This document shows, piece by piece, positions 49,230-58,639 of a stretch of DNA of 64,000 nucleotides; the first letter of the stretch is position 1, and the number at the start of each line of letters is the position of its first letter. The notes under the pieces were generated by a model. The model did not search any database, had not been told where the DNA came from, and saw nothing but the letters and a program-made list of their open reading frames with translations. A program made the position numbers and the translations under genes. Source of the DNA: JAJEAO01 sp963667635 (GTDB lineage Bacteria > Acidobacteriota > Vicinamibacteria > Marinacidobacterales > Marinacidobacteraceae). Where the stretch lies: NCBI GenBank assembly GCA_965232015.1, contig OZ246946.1, positions 620,001 to 684,000 of the forward strand. Reading direction: 5' to 3'.

Positions 49230-50182
49230 GCGGTCCGTCCCGTTCGGGGCCGACGGCTGTCTGGCGCCCATCGGCGCCGCTCGCGAACCTGCGTGAGCGG
49301 GCCCGCATCGTGGGCCGACTTCGGGATTTCCTGGTCGCCCGCGGCTATCTCGAGGTTGAGACTCCCCTCCTCGGTCCGTTTCCCGCTCCCGATCGCCATC
49401 TCGAGTCGGTCCCGGCGGCCGATGGATTCCTCCATACCTCGCCCGAGTTCGCCCTCAAGCGCCTGCTGGCGGCGGGGAGTGGTCCGGTGTTCTCCATCGC
49501 CAGGGCGTTTCGCGGCGGCGAGGTCGGACCGCGTCACGGCGTCGAGTTCACCATCGCCGAGTGGTACCGGATGGGACCGCTCGATGGTCTGCTCCGGGAG
49601 ATGGATCTCCTTCTCGGCGATCTCGCGGCTGCGCCCCGGGCCCGCGTGGGTCCGTACGCCGAGCTGTTCCGGGAGGCGGTGGGGGTGGACCCGCTCGCCG
49701 CGCCCGCGGACATGCTCCGCCGCCTCGCCGAGGCGCACGGCCATCCGGGTCCGCCGGACGACCGGGGGGGAGCGCTGGACTTCCTGTTCACCCGCCTCGT
49801 GGAGCCGGGCCTCGCGACCGGACCGCCGACGTTCGTGACCCGGTTTCCGGCGCCGCTCGCCGCTCTCGCCCGCTTCAGCGAGGACGACCCCCGCACCGCG
49901 GAGCGGTTCGAAGTGTTCTGGAGGGGACTCGAGCTCGCGAACGGCTACGACGAGCTCCAGGACCCGGTCGAGCACCGCCGCCGGTTCGCCGCCGAAAACG
50001 AGGCCCGGTCCCGGCTCGGCCTGCCGCGAGCCACGCCCGACGCGAGGCTCATCGCCGCGCTGGAAGGGCCCGGGCTCCCCCGCTGCTCCGGCGTGGCGCT
50101 CGGCGTGGACCGGCTGGTCATGGCCGTCCTGCGCGCCGGGACCCTCGACGAGGTCGTCGCGTTCCGGGAAACCACGCGCTGA
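49226..50182 (+). CDS. epmA: EF-P lysine ligase EpmA (GenX/PoxA)
   Basis: A paralogue of the class II lysyl-tRNA synthetase catalytic core that attaches (beta-)lysine to EF-P. Homology begins at WRPSAPLANLRERARI (49262). Class II motifs are present: FLVARGYLEVETPLL, HGVEFTIAEWYRMG, ELANGYDELQDP and SGVALGVDRLVMAVL. The anticodon-binding domain is absent, as expected. No ATG, GTG or TTG lies between the efp stop and 49262; CTG 49226 overlapping the efp TGA is the likely start, while GTG 49310 would cut conserved sequence. epmB, which makes beta-lysine, is not in the window. Confidence 0.9.
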   Translation: MSGPSRSGPTAVWRPSAPLANLRERARIVGRLRDFLVARGYLEVETPLLGPFPAPDRHLESVPAADGFLHTSPEFALKRLLAAGSGPVFSIARAFRGGEVGPRHGVEFTIAEWYRMGPLDGLLREMDLLLGDLAAAPRARVGPYAELFREAVGVDPLAAPADMLRRLAEAHGHPGPPDDRGGALDFLFTRLVEPGLATGPPTFVTRFPAPLAALARFSEDDPRTAERFEVFWRGLELANGYDELQDPVEHRRRFAAENEARSRLGLPRATPDARLIAALEGPGLPRCSGVALGVDRLVMAVLRAGTLDEVVAFRETTR

Positions 50183-50241
50183 CGTCCCTCGGTAAACTCG
50201 CCGGTTCCCTTGCCCGCCGTCCCGGACCTGGAGGTTCCCCC

Positions 50242-53200
50242 ATGAAGCACCTTGCGCCGATCGCCCTCGTCGCCGCCCTGCTGCCCGCGCTCGCCCTCGC
50301 CCAGGGCAGCCACCGCGACTACGACGAGCACTTCGACGAGGCCAACGTCACCGTCCCGCCGGAGTACATCGAAGGCCTCACGTTCCGGAACGTGGGCTTC
50401 ACTCGCGGCGGGCGTTCCACCGCGGCGGTCGGAGTTCCGGGTGACCCGATGACCTACTACTTCGGGGGCACCGGAGGCGGCGTGTTCAAGACCGAGGACG
50501 CCGGTCACACCTGGACGAACGTGACCGACGGCTTCTTCGGCGTCGGCTCGGTGGGGTCGCTCGCCGTCGCCCCCTCGGACGTCAACGTGGTGTACGCCGG
50601 GACCGGATCGGCGTGCCCCCGCGGAAACATCTCGGTCGGCGACGGGATGTACCGGACGACCGACGCCGGAAAGACCTGGACGCACATCGGCCTCGAAAAT
50701 GCCGGCCAGATTGGCGCCATCGCGGTCCATCCGGACGATCCGGATCTGGTGTATGTGGCGGCGCTGGGGTTCATCTTCGGGCCCAACGAGGAGCGCGGCA
50801 TCTACCGGTCCCGCGACGGCGGCGAGACCTGGGAGCGCGTCCTGTTCCTTTCCGACCGCAGCGGTTTCGTGGACATCCAGATGGATCCCTCGAACCCGCG
50901 GATCCTCTACGCTGGGGCCTGGCGCGCCGAGCGGAAGCCCTGGACCCTGATCTCCGGCAGCGAGGACGGCGGCATCTACCGCAGCCGCGACGGCGGGAAC
51001 ACCTGGGACAAGGTCGAAGGCGGTCTGCCGCAGGGGATCGTGGGCAAGACCGCGATCGCGATCTCGCCCGCGAACCCGGATCGGATCTGGGTGTTGCTCG
51101 AGGCGGAAGGCGACCTGGGCGGGCTCTACCGCTCGGACGACGGCGGGGAGCGCTTCACCCGGATCAGCGGGGATGCGAACCTGCGCCAGCGCCCCTGGTA
51201 CTACATCCACATCTACGCCGATCCGAAGGACGAGAACACGATCTACGGCCTGAACGTGGGCTTCCACAAGTCCATTGACGGCGGCCGGACCTTCCCCGAG
51301 CGGATCCGGGTGCCCCACGGCGACAACCACGACCTCTGGATCAACCCGGACAACCCGATGAACATGGTCAACGCGAACGACGGCGGCGCGAACGTTTCGT
51401 TCGACGGGGGACAGAGCTGGACCGACCTCATGGGCCAGGAGACCTCCGAGATCTACCGGGTGTTCGTGGACGACCAGTGGCCCTACCGGATCTACGGTTC
51501 GCAGCAGGACAACAGCACGATCTCGGTCCCGTCGCGGAGCGGCTTCGGCGTCGTCCCCGACTGGTACCAGGTCGGCGGCTGCGAGAGCGGCCACATCGCG
51601 GTGGACCCCCGTGATCCCGACATCATCTACGCCGGCTGCTACGGCGGCGCCATCACCCGCTTCAACCGGAAGACGGGCGAGATGCGGCAGATCCTCCACT
51701 ACCCGCAGCTCCAGCTCGGCCAGGCCGGGCGTGACCTCCAGTACCGGTTCCAGTGGAACGCGCCGATCCGGCTCTCCCCGCACGATCCGGACATCCTCTA
51801 CCACTCCTCCCAGGTCGTCCACATGTCCCGCGACGAGGGCCAGAGCTGGACGGTGGTGAGCCCCGATCTGACCACGAACAACCCCGAGCATCAGGACTAC
51901 GCCGGCGGGCCGATCACCCACGACAGCACCGGCGTCGAGGTGTACAACACGATCTTCTCCTTCGAGGAGTCGCCCTACAACCCCGGCGAGCTGTGGGCGG
52001 GCAGTGACGACGGGCGCGTCCACATCTCCCGCAACCGGGGCGAGACCTGGACCGAGATCACTCCGGAGGGGATGCCCGAGGGCGGCACCGTGAACGAGAT
52101 CGAGATCTCGGCGCACGATCCGGCGCGGGTGTTCATCGCGGTGTACCGCTACCGCGAGAACGACTTCCGTCCCTGGATCTTCCGGACGAACGACGCCGGG
52201 GAGAGTTGGGACCTGCTCACCGACGGGACGAACGGCATCCCGCCGACGCACTTCACCCGGGCGATCCGCGAGGATCCCGACCGTCGGGGCCTGCTCTACG
52301 CCGGCACCGAGTTCGGCCTCTACATCTCGTTCGATGACGGCGCCCACTGGCAGCGGTTCCAGAACAACCTTCCGGTCTCGCCGGTGACCGGGCTCCAGGT
52401 GCACCGCAAGGACCTCGTCGTCTCCACGCAGGGCCGCTCGTTCTGGGTCCTCGACGACGTGAGCCCGCTTCACCAGATCACCGACGAGACGGTGGCGCAG
52501 GACGTGGTGCTCTACGAGCCGCGCACCGCCTACCGGGGCGGCTTCCTGGCCGGAGCGGAGATCCACTTTCATCTCAAGGAGGAACCGGAGAGCCCGATCA
52601 CGCTGGAGATCGCCGACGCTGACGGCGAGGTCCTTCGCAGCTTCACCGGTCGGCCGGGTCCCGCGCCGGCGACCGGCCCGGTCTCGCCCTTCGCGATCTT
52701 CTTCGGCGGAGGCGGCGGCGGCCGACTCCCGGCGGCGGAAGGCCTGAACAAGTTCCGCTGGAACCTGCGGGGAGAAGCCATCCAGCGTCCGGCGGGCGTG
52801 GTCCACTGGGGCGGAACTCCGGGCCTTCCGGCGCTGCCGGGCGACTACGAGGTTCGACTGACGGTGGGGGAGGAGACCATGACCCAGCCGCTCACGGTCG
52901 AGATCAACCCAAACGTCTCCTCGACCGCCGCGGAGCTGGCGAAGCAGAACGAACTGGGCACGACCGTCGCCGGGGAGATCGAGAAGCTGTTCGCGGCGCT
53001 GACCCGCCTCCGCGAGGTGAAGGCGCAGGCTTCCGGCATCGTGGACCGGCTGACGAAGGCGGACCAGGCCGACGAGGATCTCGGGAGCCTCGCCACCGCC
53101 CTCGACGAACGGCTCACCGAGATCGAAGAGACGATCACCCAGACGAACAGCAAGTCGTCGCAGGATCCGATCAACTTCCCCCCGATGATCGACAACCAGC

Positions 53201-53409
53201 TCGTCACGCTCTACGGCTACATCGTCCAGGGCGATTACGAGCCCACCGCCGGGGCCTTCCAGCGCTACGAGGACCTGAAGCCGGACCTGGACCAGATCCA
53301 CACCGACCTCGAAGCCGCGATCACCGAGCACCTGACTCCGTTCAACGCCCGGGTCGCCGAGCTCGGCGTACCAGCGATCATCCTCCCGGCGGAGACCTCC
53401 GGCTCCTGA
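50242..53409 (+). CDS. Large secreted BNR/VPS10-like beta-propeller protein (second copy)
   Basis: The 1055-aa protein has a clear signal peptide (LAPIALVAALLPALALAQG) and many Asp-box repeats (KTEDAGHTW, RTTDAGKTW, RSRDGGETW, SIDGGRTF). It shares order and wording with the protein at 23763-26900: a YYFGGTGGGVFKT opening, the IYRVFVDDQWPYRIYGSQQD centre, HGxSF/QGRSF (VVSTQGRSFWVLDD) and a helical C-terminus (DPINFPPMIDNQLVTLYGYI). The two are distant paralogues. Catalytic activity is unproven. GAGGT precedes ATG 50242; a TAAACT box is at 50193-50198. Confidence 0.87.
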   Translation: MKHLAPIALVAALLPALALAQGSHRDYDEHFDEANVTVPPEYIEGLTFRNVGFTRGGRSTAAVGVPGDPMTYYFGGTGGGVFKTEDAGHTWTNVTDGFFGVGSVGSLAVAPSDVNVVYAGTGSACPRGNISVGDGMYRTTDAGKTWTHIGLENAGQIGAIAVHPDDPDLVYVAALGFIFGPNEERGIYRSRDGGETWERVLFLSDRSGFVDIQMDPSNPRILYAGAWRAERKPWTLISGSEDGGIYRSRDGGNTWDKVEGGLPQGIVGKTAIAISPANPDRIWVLLEAEGDLGGLYRSDDGGERFTRISGDANLRQRPWYYIHIYADPKDENTIYGLNVGFHKSIDGGRTFPERIRVPHGDNHDLWINPDNPMNMVNANDGGANVSFDGGQSWTDLMGQETSEIYRVFVDDQWPYRIYGSQQDNSTISVPSRSGFGVVPDWYQVGGCESGHIAVDPRDPDIIYAGCYGGAITRFNRKTGEMRQILHYPQLQLGQAGRDLQYRFQWNAPIRLSPHDPDILYHSSQVVHMSRDEGQSWTVVSPDLTTNNPEHQDYAGGPITHDSTGVEVYNTIFSFEESPYNPGELWAGSDDGRVHISRNRGETWTEITPEGMPEGGTVNEIEISAHDPARVFIAVYRYRENDFRPWIFRTNDAGESWDLLTDGTNGIPPTHFTRAIREDPDRRGLLYAGTEFGLYISFDDGAHWQRFQNNLPVSPVTGLQVHRKDLVVSTQGRSFWVLDDVSPLHQITDETVAQDVVLYEPRTAYRGGFLAGAEIHFHLKEEPESPITLEIADADGEVLRSFTGRPGPAPATGPVSPFAIFFGGGGGGRLPAAEGLNKFRWNLRGEAIQRPAGVVHWGGTPGLPALPGDYEVRLTVGEETMTQPLTVEINPNVSSTAAELAKQNELGTTVAGEIEKLFAALTRLREVKAQASGIVDRLTKADQADEDLGSLATALDERLTEIEETITQTNSKSSQDPINFPPMIDNQLVTLYGYIVQGDYEPTAGAFQRYEDLKPDLDQIHTDLEAAITEHLTPFNARVAELGVPAIILPAETSGS

Positions 53410-53611
53410 TCCCCGCGGTCTGACCGGCGCGCCCACGAACCATCCGTGGGCGGGTCGGTCACCCCGGCCGCGGCCTCCGCGACCTGGTGTCCGGGTTGGC
53501 CGGTGGCTCTCGCTACGCCTGTGAGGACGGACTCGGTCGGGGGACACGGCGCCGGCGCGCGATAGAGTCCGGTTTCCCTTGATCCGTTCGGTGTCGGAGG
53601 GGGTCTGCATC

Positions 53612-53929
53612 ATGCCAACCGAGCAACTCGGCGAAGAGCGCACCGCGCCGGTCGGGCGTTCCCGCCACATGAGCCCGGAGTTCTGGGCCATCATCGGCAT
53701 CGGAGCCACCATCCTGATCGGCCTGGGAGCCGGGCAGATGAGCATGCGGCAGGATTTTCGGGGCGAGATCCAGAGTCTCCGGGACGACCACCGCGAAGAC
53801 TTCATGTTGCTCCTTGAGGAGATCAGGAACCTTCGAGAGGAGGTTACGGCCAACGGGAAGGTGCTCGCCCGGATCGAGCAGGCGCTCTTCGGCCCGCCGG
53901 CGAAGATCACTCCCGCCGACGCGAAGTAG
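53612..53929 (+). CDS. Small single-helix membrane protein with coiled coil
   Basis: 105 aa. A short polar head is followed by a membrane helix (FWAIIGIGATILIGLGAG) and a coiled coil (MRQDFRGEIQSLRDDHREDF, LLLEEIRNLREEVTANGKVL). GGAGG upstream favours ATG 53612 over TTG 53579. A TAGAGT box is at 53563-53568. Proteins of this shape are common and unassigned; the smaller protein at 3020-3205 has a similar order. Function unknown. Confidence 0.65.
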   Translation: MPTEQLGEERTAPVGRSRHMSPEFWAIIGIGATILIGLGAGQMSMRQDFRGEIQSLRDDHREDFMLLLEEIRNLREEVTANGKVLARIEQALFGPPAKITPADAK

Positions 53930-53946
53930 TCCGCCGCGGTCAGCGA

Positions 53947-54831
53947 GTGCTGGCGCGGGGTTTCGGCGCTGGCTCGACGAATCCGGAGTTGCCGCCGGCG
54001 GGCGCACCCGGCCTCGCGTGCCGCGGAGCCGTCGTACGCAGTGGTAGCGTCCCGGCCGGTGTCACGGGGCAACGGCTGAAGCGAGTGGATGCGATCCGGA
54101 GCGGCGACGCACTTCTTCTGGAGTTGGACGGCGTCACCAAGCGATTCACACAGGCGGACGGGTCCCGTCTGACCGTCCTTCGGGAGGCTTCGCTCACGCT
54201 CCGCGCCGGCGACACCCTCGCGGTCGCCGGCCGGTCGGGCAGCGGCAAGAGCACACTCCTGCATCTCGCCGCCGGCATCGAGACGCCAAGCGAAGGGATC
54301 GTGCGCCTGTTGGGGCGGGATCTCGGCGCTCTCTCCGATCGGGCCCGCAGCCGGCTGCGCGGGCGGACGGTGGGGCTGATCTTCCAGTCCTTCCACCTGC
54401 TCCCGTATCTGACGGTACGGGAGAACGTGCTCCTGCCCGCCCGCATCCATCGAGTGCGCGAGGCTCCTGGTCCGGATGGCGCTCTCGAACCCGTCGGCGC
54501 CGCGACGGATCGGCTGCTGCGGGAAGTGGGCCTCGAGGGCCGCAGCCGGGAGCCGGCCCGCATCCTCTCGGGGGGCGAGATGCAGCGCACCGCGATCGCC
54601 CGCGCTCTCCTCCTCGCCCCGCCGCTGCTCCTCGCCGACGAGCCAACCGGCAGCCTCGACGCCGGGTCCGCGGTGGCCGTGACCGACCTCCTGTTCCGGC
54701 TGGTCCGGGAGCGTCGTCTCGGACTGATCCTCGCCACCCACGCCCCCGATCTCGCGGCCCGCTGCGCCACCCGGCTCCGACTCCGCGCCGGACGACTCCG
54801 GCCCGGACCGCTGGACTCCAGCGCCGCTTGA
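53947..54831 (+). CDS. ABC transporter ATPase (LolD/MacB type)
   Basis: Walker A GRSGSGKSTLLHL, Q-loop FQSFHLLPYLTVRENVLLP, signature LSGGEMQRTAIARAL and Walker B LLLADEPTGSLD are complete. The first 45 residues before DALLLELDGVTKRF are low complexity; GTG 54086 may be the true start. It overlaps the FtsX-type permease gene (TTGA), so the pair forms one transporter. With the AttH-like gene downstream this matches AttEFH-type export or lipoprotein systems. Confidence 0.88.
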   Translation: MLARGFGAGSTNPELPPAGAPGLACRGAVVRSGSVPAGVTGQRLKRVDAIRSGDALLLELDGVTKRFTQADGSRLTVLREASLTLRAGDTLAVAGRSGSGKSTLLHLAAGIETPSEGIVRLLGRDLGALSDRARSRLRGRTVGLIFQSFHLLPYLTVRENVLLPARIHRVREAPGPDGALEPVGAATDRLLREVGLEGRSREPARILSGGEMQRTAIARALLLAPPLLLADEPTGSLDAGSAVAVTDLLFRLVRERRLGLILATHAPDLAARCATRLRLRAGRLRPGPLDSSAA

Positions 54832-57404
54832 TCCGTCTCGCTCTCCGGACGACGGCGGCGCGGGTCCGCGCGGCTCCGGCGCTGACCGCGCTCACGGTGG
54901 TCGCGATCGCGCTCGGATCGGCTGCCGTGCTTTCGGTCCAGCTCCTGAACCGGGCGTCGCTCGACGCCCTCGATGCGAGTCTCGAAGCAGTGTCGCCGGG
55001 GGCCGAGCTGCGGCTGGAAGCGGTGACGACGGGCGAAGGGATGCTGCCCGACGAGGCCTGGCTCCACGCCCTGGCCCGGCCCGGCGTCAAGAGCGCCTCG
55101 CCGGTCGTGCGGCTGCCGGGCGTCGCCGTGATTGCGGGCGATGCCTCGACGGAGGTCCCGGTCGTCGGAGTGGATCTCATGTCGGCCGGGTTCGGTTTCG
55201 CGGCGCCGCCGGGGGATTCCGAAGTGAGGTTCTCGGCCGACTCGTTTCTCACCGGCGGCATCGCGCTGCCCCGGAGCATCGCGGACCGGCTGGGCGTCGT
55301 CCTCGGTGAGGAGGTTCGGCTGGACCATCGGGGTCGGGCGCGGACCGTCCCGGTCGCGGGCGTCTTCGGCGACTCGGACGGGGGCGGCGAGCCGGCCCCG
55401 GCGGCGTTCCTCGATCTCGCGTGGGCGCAGGCGCTTCGGGGCCGACCCGGTCTCGACCGGATCGAGGTCGGGATCGGGGAAGGGGCGGACGCCGCCGCGG
55501 TCGCGGACGGTCTCGAAGGAGCGGTTCCGGGCGCCCGGGCGGCGACGGGCGCGGCGCTCCGGGAGGAGGGGGCCGATCTCTTCGCCGCGTTCCGGCTGAC
55601 CCTCACGGCGCTCTCGGCGGTCAGTCTGCTGGTGGGAGCGTTCCTGGTGTACGCGAGTGTGCGGGCCGGGCTGGCGGCGCGGCGCCGGGAGATCGGCCTC
55701 TACCGGGCGCTCGGCGCCCCGGTGCGCTCGGTGGGTGGACTTCTCGCCGCCGAGGTCACGCTCACCGCGCTCGTCGCCGGTGGCCTCGGGGTTCCGCTCG
55801 GCGCGTTTGCGGCCGGGCTGTCGCTGGATCGAGTGGAGTCGGTGCTGACGAACTTCTACCTGCTGGACCGGATCGGTGACGTATCCGTTACTCTCGGCGT
55901 CGCGGTCGGTTCGGTCGGGTTGGCTGTGCTCGCGGCGCTTCTCGGAGCGCTCCCCGAGATCGTCGCCGCCGCCCGCCGTCCCCCGGCCGCGCTCCTCGCG
56001 CCCGGCCGTTCGGTGGCGCTCGACCCCCCGAAATCGCGGCAGGCGCGCGCGCCCGGCTGGCTCGGAGCGCTGCTCGTCGGGTTCGGGCTCTCGGCGCTCC
56101 TGCCGGGGGCGGAGGCGTGGCCCTGGTCGCCGGCGTCCCTCGGAGGAGGATTCGCCGCCGCCACCGCGGTCCTGCTGGGCGCGGCGATCCTCTGTCGGCC
56201 GGCGCTCGCCGGGCTGTCGCGGCTGTCGGCGCGGCTCGAAGGCCGGTCGCCGTTCGCGCGCGGCCTGCGCGCCGCGGTCCGGGAGCCCGGCGCCACCGCC
56301 CCTCCGGCCACCGCCCTCCTGGTCGCGGTGGCGATGCTCGTCGGCGTGTCCTCCATGATCGCGAGCTTCCGCACGACCCTGGAGGTGTGGCTCGACGAGA
56401 CGCTGGTGGCCGACCTCTACGTGGCCCGGCCCGGACGTTTCGGCGAGCCCGGCGGGGCCCCGGCCCCGCTCGCTCCCGAGAGCGTGGCGCTCCTCGCGAG
56501 CGATCCGGCGGTCGCCCACCACGACACCCTGCGGGCGCTTCGGATCCGCCTCGACGGCCGCCTGGCGTCCGTCGCCGGCATCCGGACCGAGATCCCCGAC
56601 GCCGGCGAGCGGTTCTCGTTCCTCGGGGACCGGGAGGCAGCCCTCGCCGGGCTGGTGGCGGGGGACGCGCTGGTGTCCGAGCCGCTCGCCCGGCGTCTCG
56701 GGCTGTCGCCGGGAGATGTGCTGTCGCTTCCCACCCCGGCGGGCCCGGCGCTCGTGCGGGTCGCGGGCGTTTACCGCGACTACGGGAACGAGGGCGGCGG
56801 CGTCATCCTCGATCGGGCCCGGGTCGAAGCGATGTTCCCGAGCGAGGGTTCGCCGCCGGTCCACGGCGTGGCGCTGACTCTGCGAAATGGAGCCGATCCC
56901 GCCGCCGTCGCGGCGCGGCTGCGCGGAGGCCTGCCGCCCGCGCTGGATGTCGTTCAAAACGATGCGCTGCGGGACCGGGCGCTCGTCATCTTCGACGAGA
57001 CCATGGCGGTCTCCGGACTGCTCCGCCAGTTCGCGCTGCTCATCGCGGCGCTCGGGGTGGCGCTTCTCCTGTGGGCGCTGGCGCGGGAGCGCGCGGCCGA
57101 GACCGCGCTGATCCGGGCGCTGGGGGCCGGGCGCGGCCAGGCGGCGGCCGAGTTCTTCGGGCGCGGGGCCGTCGTCTCGCTGGTGGCGCTCGGGCTCGGT
57201 AGCGCCGCCGGCGCGGTGCTGGCGGTGCTCCTCGCGCTGGTCGTGAATCCGGCGTGGTTCGGCTGGACCGTGGATCTCCACTGGCCGGTCGGGGCGTTCG
57301 CGGGGCAGGCGGCGGTCGTGTTGCTCGTCGGACTCCTCGCCGCCGCAGCGCCGGCGCGCCTCGCCTCCCGAGTCAGCGCGACTTCTCTGGTGCGGGAGCT
57401 GTGA
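54828..57404 (+). CDS. FtsX-family ABC permease (two FtsX domains)
   Basis: The 858-aa protein has an N-terminal membrane anchor, a large extracytoplasmic region, then clusters of membrane helices near residues 260-390 and 720-850, each an FtsX domain (LTLTALSAVSLLVGAFLVYA with RRREIGLYRALGAPVRSVGG; LLRQFALLIAALGVALLLWA with ALIRALGAGRGQAAAEFFGR). FtsX/LolE-type permeases transmit ATP hydrolysis to periplasmic partners rather than forming a classical pore. TTG 54828 overlaps the ATPase stop. It ends in TGATG with the AttH gene. Confidence 0.88.
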   Translation: MIRLALRTTAARVRAAPALTALTVVAIALGSAAVLSVQLLNRASLDALDASLEAVSPGAELRLEAVTTGEGMLPDEAWLHALARPGVKSASPVVRLPGVAVIAGDASTEVPVVGVDLMSAGFGFAAPPGDSEVRFSADSFLTGGIALPRSIADRLGVVLGEEVRLDHRGRARTVPVAGVFGDSDGGGEPAPAAFLDLAWAQALRGRPGLDRIEVGIGEGADAAAVADGLEGAVPGARAATGAALREEGADLFAAFRLTLTALSAVSLLVGAFLVYASVRAGLAARRREIGLYRALGAPVRSVGGLLAAEVTLTALVAGGLGVPLGAFAAGLSLDRVESVLTNFYLLDRIGDVSVTLGVAVGSVGLAVLAALLGALPEIVAAARRPPAALLAPGRSVALDPPKSRQARAPGWLGALLVGFGLSALLPGAEAWPWSPASLGGGFAAATAVLLGAAILCRPALAGLSRLSARLEGRSPFARGLRAAVREPGATAPPATALLVAVAMLVGVSSMIASFRTTLEVWLDETLVADLYVARPGRFGEPGGAPAPLAPESVALLASDPAVAHHDTLRALRIRLDGRLASVAGIRTEIPDAGERFSFLGDREAALAGLVAGDALVSEPLARRLGLSPGDVLSLPTPAGPALVRVAGVYRDYGNEGGGVILDRARVEAMFPSEGSPPVHGVALTLRNGADPAAVAARLRGGLPPALDVVQNDALRDRALVIFDETMAVSGLLRQFALLIAALGVALLLWALARERAAETALIRALGAGRGQAAAEFFGRGAVVSLVALGLGSAAGAVLAVLLALVVNPAWFGWTVDLHWPVGAFAGQAAVVLLVGLLAAAAPARLASRVSATSLVREL

Positions 57405-58594
57405 TGCCGGCGAGACTCGGCGTCGGAATCCTGCTGGCGGCGATTGTTTTCGCCTCGGCCGCCTTGCCGGGAGGCGAGCAGGACGCCCGCGAGACGCCCT
57501 TGTTCCGGGCCACCGATGGGAGCCACGACTGGGACTTCCCTCGCGACCACTGGCTCCACGACGGCTACCGCACCGAGTGGTGGTACTTCGTCGGTTTCCT
57601 GGCGTCCGGTGATGGCTCCAGCCGCTTCGCCTGGCAGCTCACCCTGTTCCGCAGCGGCCTCCCCCGGGCGCCAGCTTCGCCCGAGCCTTCCCGGTGGGCG
57701 GCGAGGAGCACGGCCATGGGTCACCTCGTCCTCGCCGATCTCGACTCGGGGGAGCGCGAATTCGTCCAGGTCGTCTATCGCGAAGCACCGGGACTCGCCA
57801 CCTTCTCCGCGTTTCCCGGCGCCGACAGCGGCGAGATCGCCCGCACCCCGGGTCCGCCGGGCACGGCGGCGCCGTGGACGCTGTCGTTCGACACGTCTCG
57901 GGATGCCTTCACGATGACGGCGGGTGACGAGAGCGCCCGAGTCGGCCTGGGGCTGACGGCCCGCGTCACCGCTCCGCCGCTGTTCCATGGACCGAACGGC
58001 TACCACGAGAAGTCTCCCGGGGGCGGTGCGAGCCTCTATTACAGCCACAGCCGCCTCGATGTCTCCGGGCGAGTGCGGCTCGGGGGCGAGACGACCGAAG
58101 TGGTCGGAACCGGCTGGCTGGACCGGGAGTTCGGCTCGTCGTGGCTCGCGGCGGATCAGGTCGGATGGGACTGGTTCGGGCTCACCCTCGACGACGGCCG
58201 CGATCTGATGGTCTATCTCCTCCGGCGGATGGACGGCTCCACCTCGTGGGTGAGCGGCACGCTGCGCGACCCGGACGGGCGGACCATCGGGCTGGAAGGC
58301 CCGGAAGTGGAGCCCCTCGGCGAGTGGACTCCCGACGACCTGGGGGAGGAGGGCCGACCCTACCCGTCCGGATGGCGGTTGCGCGTGCGGTCCGAAGGGC
58401 TCGACCTGCGGGTCCTCCCGCTCCTCTCGGATCAGGAAAACCGCCTCGCGGCAGGGGAGCCGGGCCCGGACATCCCCTACTGGGAAGGCGCCGCCGAAGT
58501 GCTTTCGTGGTCCGGCGCGACGGTGCTCGGCCGGGGTTTCGTGGAGCTCACCGGCTACCGCTCCCCGATCCCGGCGCTCCTCGGCGGCCAATAG
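57404..58594 (+). CDS. AttH/CrtC-like lipocalin-type protein
   Basis: A signal peptide (LGVGILLAAIVFASAAL) is followed by the conserved DGYRTEWWYFVGFL, FHGPNGYHEKSPGG, YYSHSRLDVSGRV and GTGWLDREFGSSWLAADQVG WDWFGL of the AttH / hydroxyneurosporene synthase family. Members form two lipocalin-like barrels; those beside LolD/FtsX genes probably carry a lipid-like cargo, while carotenoid hydratases occur with crt genes. Context (TGATG coupling to the permease) favours the transport role. 396 aa. Confidence 0.88.
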   Translation: MPARLGVGILLAAIVFASAALPGGEQDARETPLFRATDGSHDWDFPRDHWLHDGYRTEWWYFVGFLASGDGSSRFAWQLTLFRSGLPRAPASPEPSRWAARSTAMGHLVLADLDSGEREFVQVVYREAPGLATFSAFPGADSGEIARTPGPPGTAAPWTLSFDTSRDAFTMTAGDESARVGLGLTARVTAPPLFHGPNGYHEKSPGGGASLYYSHSRLDVSGRVRLGGETTEVVGTGWLDREFGSSWLAADQVGWDWFGLTLDDGRDLMVYLLRRMDGSTSWVSGTLRDPDGRTIGLEGPEVEPLGEWTPDDLGEEGRPYPSGWRLRVRSEGLDLRVLPLLSDQENRLAAGEPGPDIPYWEGAAEVLSWSGATVLGRGFVELTGYRSPIPALLGGQ

Positions 58595-58639
58595 AATGGC
58601 CTCCGGATCGCCCCGAACCGGCGTCCCACCACCAGCGCC

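Noticed and set aside
49945..54741. A 1598-residue minus-strand frame
   Set aside because: Antisense shadow of epmA, the VPS10-like gene and the small membrane protein; composition is repetitive and no domain is visible. Other long antisense frames (22614-25400, 26738-29233, 31184-32422, 53940-57281) were rejected for the same reason.
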